NCBI GenBank assembly: GCA_030632925.1
Contig: DAOVTU010000067.1
Coordinates: 1-9,596 of the forward strand
Direction of reading: 5' to 3'
Length of the DNA stretch: 9,596 nucleotides
From: Candidatus Krumholzibacteriia bacterium
GTDB taxonomy: Bacteria; Krumholzibacteriota; Krumholzibacteriia; LZORAL124-64-63
A model generated the notes under the pieces. It did not search any database, was not told the DNA's origin, and saw nothing but the letters and a program-made list of their open reading frames with translations. A program made the position numbers and the translations under genes. Shown one piece after another: positions 5,540 through 9,596 of the stretch. How positions within the stretch are numbered: the stretch's first letter is position 1; each line of letters starts with the position of its first letter.

Positions 5540-6856
5540 TCAAGCCACTCCTGTCAGTTGGCGCAAGCGCCCGAGGGTCTCGGTCAATTCGGTGCCTTCG
5601 GTGATGCCCTGGGTCAGAAATTCGCGCACTTCGCCTTCACGGGCCAAGGCCTCGTCCAGGACAGGATCCGAACCAGCCACATATGCGCCGATGTTGACCA
5701 GATCCCGGTTGTCCTCGAGGGATTTCAGCCAACGCATCAGATTCGCACCGGCGGCGATGTCTTCCTGGCCCACAATGTCGTTGCGCAGGCGACTGACACT
5801 GCCGAGCACATCGACGGCCGGATAGTGGTGCTGACGTGCCAGATCACGGCTCAGCATGATGTGTCCATCCAGGATCGAACGCATGGCATCGCCGACCGGG
5901 TCGTGGATGTCGTCGCCCTCGATCAGGACGGTAAAAAATGCGGTCATGGAATTGATGTCGGACCAGCCGGCGCGTTCGCAAAGCTTGGGCAGGGCCGCAA
6001 ACACACTGGGCGGATAACCCTTGGTTGTCGGAGGCTCACCCGCAGCCAGGCCGATTTCCCGCAGCGCCATGGCGTAGCGGGTGGCCGAGTCCATCAGAAA
6101 GAGAACTTCGCGGTTCGTATCGCGGAAATGTTCGGCAATGGTCATGGCGGTCTCGGCGCCTTTGGCGCGCATGACCGCACTTTCGTCGCTGGTGACGACG
6201 ATGATCACGCTGCGGGCCAGGCCTTCAGGGCCCAGATCCCGTTCGATGAATTCACGCACTTCGCGGCCACGTTCACCGATCAGGGCCAGCACGTTGATTT
6301 CAACGCTGGCCTGCCGGGCCAACATCCCCAATAAAACGGATTTGCCCACGCCACTGCCGGCAAAAATCCCCAACCGCTGGCCGCGAGCCGTCGTGATCAT
6401 GCCGTCGATGGAGCGCACGCCGGTGGACATGACTTGGTCCGAGCGCAAACGTGCCATGGCTGGTGGCGGCCGGTTACCCAGGCGCGCGCGGGCCAGTTTC
6501 GACAATGGAGGTCCGCCATCCAGCGGCCGTCCCAGTCCGTCCAATACGCGGCCGAGTAATTCATCTCCGACAGGAACTGTCAGTTGCGAGGCCTGCACCG
6601 TCACGCGACAACCTGGCGCCACGCCGTCGGCTGCCTGGTAAGGCATCACCAACAGGGTATCGTTGCGGAAGCCCACCACCTCGCAGAGCACGGCGGGATT
6701 GTGGCGTCCGGTCTCGATCCGGCACAGCGATCCCACGGGTGCGGACAAGCCGCTGACCTCGATGATCATGCCCACCAAATTGGTCACCTGGCCTACCGTC
6801 CGCACCGGGTCGGCGTGGCCGATGGTGGTGCCCAGATCACTCCACGCCAGGGACAT
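5540..6856 (-). CDS. fliI: Flagellum-specific export ATPase FliI
   Basis: FliI is the hexameric F1-beta-like ATPase that hydrolyses ATP to help unload chaperones and drive flagellar protein export; it works with FliH and FliJ at the cytoplasmic export gate. The start chosen is ATG 6856 (438 aa, normal for the family), with GAGG 8 nt upstream; the longer open frame to 7021 is only shadow sequence under fliH. Visible motifs: Walker A GSGVGKS (167-173, Lys172), GERGREV (194-200) with the catalytic Glu195 expected in this family, Walker B VLFLMD (251-256), the signature GEPPTTKGYPPSVFA (273-287), and SRDLARQHHYPAVDVLGSVSR (336-356). The segment before the beta-barrel (about 20 residues) is roughly 10 residues shorter than in Salmonella FliI. 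The gene overlaps fliH by 20 nt and ends one base before fliJ. Confidence 0.97.
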   Translation of the reverse strand: MSLAWSDLGTTIGHADPVRTVGQVTNLVGMIIEVSGLSAPVGSLCRIETGRHNPAVLCEVVGFRNDTLLVMPYQAADGVAPGCRVTVQASQLTVPVGDELLGRVLDGLGRPLDGGPPLSKLARARLGNRPPPAMARLRSDQVMSTGVRSIDGMITTARGQRLGIFAGSGVGKSVLLGMLARQASVEINVLALIGERGREVREFIERDLGPEGLARSVIIVVTSDESAVMRAKGAETAMTIAEHFRDTNREVLFLMDSATRYAMALREIGLAAGEPPTTKGYPPSVFAALPKLCERAGWSDINSMTAFFTVLIEGDDIHDPVGDAMRSILDGHIMLSRDLARQHHYPAVDVLGSVSRLRNDIVGQEDIAAGANLMRWLKSLEDNRDLVNIGAYVAGSDPVLDEALAREGEVREFLTQGITEGTELTETLGRLRQLTGVA

Positions 6857-7655
6857 CGTCGACCTCGGATTCGCTCTTGGGTGATTCTTCAGATTGTGAT
6901 TCGGTGGCTGAGGCCTGTTCGAGTACCGTCGGATCAACGACAGCAGTATTGATGGATTCGGTGACGATTTCTTCGAGGGTATTGAGCTGGCGAGACAGCG
7001 TGGCATCCCACTCGCGGCCATCGCTCAGTATGACACAACCGCCGCTTTCGACCCTGCGGTCAGCCACGATGTGCGCAATATTCAAGTGTTCCTGCAAACT
7101 GGGCTGGCTTTCGAGCCAGGCGGCATCCGCAGGGCTGGTGCGGATAGTCAGAGGTGCCGAGTCGGCGATTTTGAACAGAGTCGTTTCCACCACTCGCGCC
7201 AGGGTTTCTGGATCTGCTGCAACGGCCTGTCGCACGATCTTTTCCGCCATCTGCACCGCCAGACGCGCTGACGCCGCTGCGGCATCGTGCAGTTCAGACG
7301 CCATGGCACCAGCAATGCGCTCGCACCAGGCACTCATCATCTGAGCTGTTTCGGCTTCGGTTTCCTGCAACTGCGTGGCAAAGGCAGCGGCCTGTTCGGC
7401 TTCACGCGCCTGGTATTCTTCGGCCAAATCGATTTCGACCAATTCGTAGACCTGAGCGCGTTCTTCCTGGGTCAGGGCATTCATCAGGGCTTTGGTATCG
7501 GCGAACCCGGCCTCGCGGCGAAATTCACGGGCGTTGGTGCTGGCAACGGAATCTGTTTCACCGACAACGGTGGATTGGAAATCGTCGGCGTTGGCCACCG
7601 GCGAGGCTTCCTCAGCCGTCGCAACATCAAAGGGCTCAGGAGACCATTTCAGCAT
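6837..7655 (-). CDS. fliH: Flagellar export ATPase regulator FliH
   Basis: FliH is the peripheral stalk of the type III export apparatus: it dimerises, holds the ATPase FliI and docks it to FliN/FliM at the C ring. I chose the ATG at 7655 (272 aa). An in-frame start at 7742 would add 29 residues and overlap fliG by 107 nt, while the chosen start overlaps it by 20 nt and gives MLKWSPEPF, with a Trp near the N-terminus as in Salmonella FliH. Residues about 70-135 are Glu/Ala/Gln-rich and helical, as expected for the coiled-coil stalk. Residues about 136-232 match the FliH/YscL C-terminal domain: AEKIVRQAV, IRTSPADAAWL, VESGGCVILSDGREWDATL. Residues about 241-272 are a Ser/Glu/Asp-rich tail beyond that domain, encoded partly over the start of fliI. 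The general family is sure; the exact start is likely but not proven. Confidence 0.93.
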   Translation of the reverse strand: MLKWSPEPFDVATAEEASPVANADDFQSTVVGETDSVASTNAREFRREAGFADTKALMNALTQEERAQVYELVEIDLAEEYQAREAEQAAAFATQLQETEAETAQMMSAWCERIAGAMASELHDAAAASARLAVQMAEKIVRQAVAADPETLARVVETTLFKIADSAPLTIRTSPADAAWLESQPSLQEHLNIAHIVADRRVESGGCVILSDGREWDATLSRQLNTLEEIVTESINTAVVDPTVLEQASATESQSEESPKSESEVDDVPGVE

Positions 7656-8637
7656 CCTTGCCGCCCTTTCCGATAGTGATGGTGCCGGCTTCTTCGAGGC
7701 TGCGGATGACTTCAACCACACGCTGCTGGGCTTCTTCGACATCGCCCAGTCGGACCGGCCCCATGTATTCCATGTCTTCGGCGATGCCTTCGGCGGCGCG
7801 TTTGGACATGTTGCCGAAGATCTTGATCTGAATTTCTTCGGTGGCGCCCTTGAGGGCCATGGTCAGTTCCTTGCCGTCGATTTCCTTGAGGATTTCCTGG
7901 ATGTTGGCGTCGTTCAGGACCACGATGTCCTCGAAGACGAACATGAGGTTGTTGACGTCGTTGGCCACTTCGTCATCGATCTCGCGCATCTCGTCGAGGA
8001 TTTCCTGCCAGACTTCGCGATCGATTTCGTTGAGGATTTCGGCGACTTGTTTTTTGCCGCCGTACTGGGTGTCCTTGGCCTGCATCTCACCCTGCAACTG
8101 GCCCGCCAAGACTTCTTCAACGGCCCTCAGGGTATCAGAGTTGGGTGCTTCCAGGACGGCCATGCGGTGGGCGACATCGCCTTGCAATTCGGCCGGCAAC
8201 AATTCCAGGATGGGCCCGCTGAAACGCGGGTCCATATGGGCAAGAACCACCGCAACAGTCTGCGGATGCTCATTCTTGATGTAGTTGGCGATGGTCAGCG
8301 GATCGACGTTCTTAAGGTGTTCAAAGCTCTTGATCTCACTGTAGCTCGTCACGCGGCTCAGCAATGACGTGGCCTTGCGGTTGCCGAAGCCCGCCTCGAG
8401 GATCTGTTTGGCGGTTTCCTCGCCACCGAAGGCGATGCCTGAAATTTGGCTGCTGACGGCAATAAAATCCGACAGCACACTTTTCTTTTCGCCATAGGTG
8501 ACATGGCCCATGCCCGCGATGGTGTGGGTCAGATCTTCAATCATGTCGTCCGGCAGTTTGGCCATGACCTGGCCGGCTACGTCCGGTCCCAGAGCCATCA
8601 GAAAAACTGCGGCTTTACGAATTGCAGGCGCACCCAT
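7636..8637 (-). CDS. fliG: Flagellar motor switch protein FliG
   Basis: FliG is the rotor component that contacts the stator and generates torque; it sits on the cytoplasmic face of the MS ring and binds FliF and FliM. The 333 residues match the usual length. Domains in order: N-terminal FliF-binding domain (about 1-100), middle domain with the conserved EHPQT motif (123-127), a Gly-Gly hinge (193-194), the MFVFEDI motif (232-238), and the C-terminal torque domain. The charged torque residues described in E. coli (K264, R281, D288, D289, R297) align as K263, R280, E287, D288 and R296, so all charges are kept, with Glu replacing the first Asp. The ATG lies 1 nt after the fliF stop and has a G-rich ribosome site (GGGGGA) about 8 nt upstream, inside the end of fliF. 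Its last 20 nt overlap fliH. Confidence 0.98.
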   Translation of the reverse strand: MGAPAIRKAAVFLMALGPDVAGQVMAKLPDDMIEDLTHTIAGMGHVTYGEKKSVLSDFIAVSSQISGIAFGGEETAKQILEAGFGNRKATSLLSRVTSYSEIKSFEHLKNVDPLTIANYIKNEHPQTVAVVLAHMDPRFSGPILELLPAELQGDVAHRMAVLEAPNSDTLRAVEEVLAGQLQGEMQAKDTQYGGKKQVAEILNEIDREVWQEILDEMREIDDEVANDVNNLMFVFEDIVVLNDANIQEILKEIDGKELTMALKGATEEIQIKIFGNMSKRAAEGIAEDMEYMGPVRLGDVEEAQQRVVEVIRSLEEAGTITIGKGGKDAEMVS

Positions 8638-8638
8638 G

Positions 8639-9596
8639 TCAGTCCCCCACCGCTGTTTTGACGTTGCCGCCGAGATCGATTTCGCGGATCCAGGACTGGA
8701 TTACTTCCGCCACGCGATCGGGATTGTCCGCGGCGTAGTCCTGGATGTCGCCAATGACCTGGTCGTCCATCTCGGGAATGCCGTCGAAGTGTTCGGGTTC
8801 TTCTTCGCTCGCAGCCGCACCAGCTTTGCCAGCGGCGACTGCGCTGGCGCCACCGGCGGTGCCGGCCAGCAACGAACCCAGATTCTTTTTCAGCGTCAGC
8901 ATGATGACCGTGAAGGCGATCAGCAGCACGACTTTGCCGCCGTACTGGGTCAGTAGCCCGACCCAGTCTGGAGCGGCGCCATTGCCGGGCAATTCCTGCT
9001 GTTGGAATTGCATGTTGACCACTTCGATCTGGTCGCCGCGCACGGCATTGAGGCCGACGGCGGTTTGAACTATGCGGCGCAACTGGCCCAGTTGGTCTTC
9101 GCCGAGGGGCTGGTAGGTCGGAGCGCCCTCTTCGCTGGTTTCGTACGTGCCGTCGACAAACACAGCCACTGAAAGAGTCTTGATGCCCCCAGTGTGGCCC
9201 ACGATGTGTTCGACGGTCCGATTGATTTCATAGTTGGTGGTGCTGTTCTCGTTGTTGCCACCGGTCGAAGGATTGGTTTCTTCGTTGCGGACTTCACTGC
9301 GCACCACGGTGGCAGCGGGATCGAAGATTTCCCGTTCCTTGTCAATTTTCTCGAAGTTCAGGGCCGCATTGACGCGCACGATTGACCGTCCGGCACCGAG
9401 CACACCATCGAGCATGCTGCTGGCTTTCTCGCCCAGATAGGATTCCACTTCCTTGCGCAACGCCAACTGGCTCTCGGTCCGGCCTGTTTCACCGTCCTTG
9501 ATTTCAGAGGACATGACCTTTCCAAATTGATCGATGACGGTTACCTGCTGCGTCGACAGGTTCTCCACGCTTCCCGCCACCAGGCTCTGTATGCCG
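8639..9596 (-). CDS. fliF: Flagellar MS-ring protein FliF, C-terminal part (5' end outside window)
   Basis: FliF forms the MS ring in the inner membrane and is the platform for the rotor and export gate. Only the last 318 codons are here. The frame stays open to the window edge and reads GIQSLVAGSVENL there, which continues the family sequence, so a GTG start at 9580 would be wrong. Visible parts: the end of the periplasmic ring-building region with the typical 'VTVIDQFGKVMS' segment near 9545-9510, a periplasmic domain containing 'VRVNAALNFEK', one hydrophobic membrane segment (KVVLLIAFTVIMLTL, about 8935-8891), a Gly/Ala-rich linker, and a cytoplasmic acidic C-terminal helix region (about 8800-8670, ending 'IQSWIREIDLGG') that in this family binds the FliG N-terminal domain. 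It ends in TGA one base before fliG, so the two are probably translationally coupled. Identification is firm; only the N-terminus is missing. Confidence 0.96.
   Translation of the reverse strand, partial: GIQSLVAGSVENLSTQQVTVIDQFGKVMSSEIKDGETGRTESQLALRKEVESYLGEKASSMLDGVLGAGRSIVRVNAALNFEKIDKEREIFDPAATVVRSEVRNEETNPSTGGNNENSTTNYEINRTVEHIVGHTGGIKTLSVAVFVDGTYETSEEGAPTYQPLGEDQLGQLRRIVQTAVGLNAVRGDQIEVVNMQFQQQELPGNGAAPDWVGLLTQYGGKVVLLIAFTVIMLTLKKNLGSLLAGTAGGASAVAAGKAGAAASEEEPEHFDGIPEMDDQVIGDIQDYAADNPDRVAEVIQSWIREIDLGGNVKTAVGD

Noticed and set aside
5318..6334. Plus-strand open frame of 338 codons opposite fliJ and fliI
   Set aside because: It covers conserved FliI motifs on the other strand and crosses a gene boundary; its composition is typical of antisense reading.
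6857..7021. Extended N-terminus of FliI starting at 7021
   Set aside because: The extra 55 residues are rich in Pro, Ser, Arg and Asn, match no FliI N-terminus and lie fully over the fliH coding sequence; the ATG at 6856 has a good ribosome site and gives the family length.
7656..7742. Extended N-terminus of FliH starting at 7742
   Set aside because: It would overlap the conserved-frame fliG end by 107 nt, and the added Ser/Lys-rich residues look like shadow coding. The ATG at 7655 gives a FliH-like start.
1..9596. Search for an undescribed system, mobile element, CRISPR array, tRNA or signs of gene transfer
   Set aside because: Coding density, gene order and apparent composition are uniform and every gene belongs to the known flagellar set. 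No inverted-repeat ends, transposase, direct-repeat array or RNA gene was seen.

Overview
This window is one stretch of a flagellar assembly operon. All real genes lie on the minus strand and read from right to left: fliF (5' end cut off by the window edge), fliG, fliH, fliI, fliJ, a MotE/YlxF-like gene, fliK, flgD and flgE. The order matches the fliF-G-H-I-J-ylxF-K-flgD-flgE segment known from Bacillus fla/che operons and from many deltaproteobacteria-like genomes. By eye the DNA is moderately GC-rich (high 50s percent). A near-consensus sigma-54 promoter and a Gram-positive/delta-type FlgE and MotE-like protein suggest a motile, probably diderm, non-enteric bacterium (deltaproteobacterial or a related candidate phylum). 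The phylum cannot be fixed from this window.

Right half (5080-9596): the MS-ring and export-ATPase block. FliF anchors FliG, the rotor/torque protein. FliH, FliI and FliJ form the soluble ATPase complex that feeds hook and filament subunits to the export gate. These genes are packed tightly: fliF/fliG and fliI/fliJ are separated by 1 nt, and fliG/fliH and fliH/fliI each overlap by 20 nt. This implies one transcript with translational coupling. The promoter of this block is upstream of the window.

Middle (4882-5079): the only substantial non-coding gap, about 200 bp. It holds a sigma-54 -24/-12 element (4943-4957), two adjacent CCGG-bounded dyads about 90-130 bp upstream of the predicted start site (candidate activator site), and a short leader with a 7-bp hairpin. 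This gap splits the cluster into an early basal-body/export unit and a separately controllable hook unit.

Left half (61-4881): the hook unit. It holds a membrane-anchored coiled-coil MotE/YlxF-like protein, FliK (hook-length ruler and export switch), FlgD (hook cap) and an unusually large FlgE (hook subunit, 677 aa) whose extra middle region appears to contain a diverged internal duplication. The 60 bp beyond flgE hold no recognisable gene. I found no mobile elements, tRNA/rRNA genes or CRISPR arrays, and no evidence for an undescribed system. The most interesting points are the mid-operon sigma-54 control region and the enlarged FlgE.
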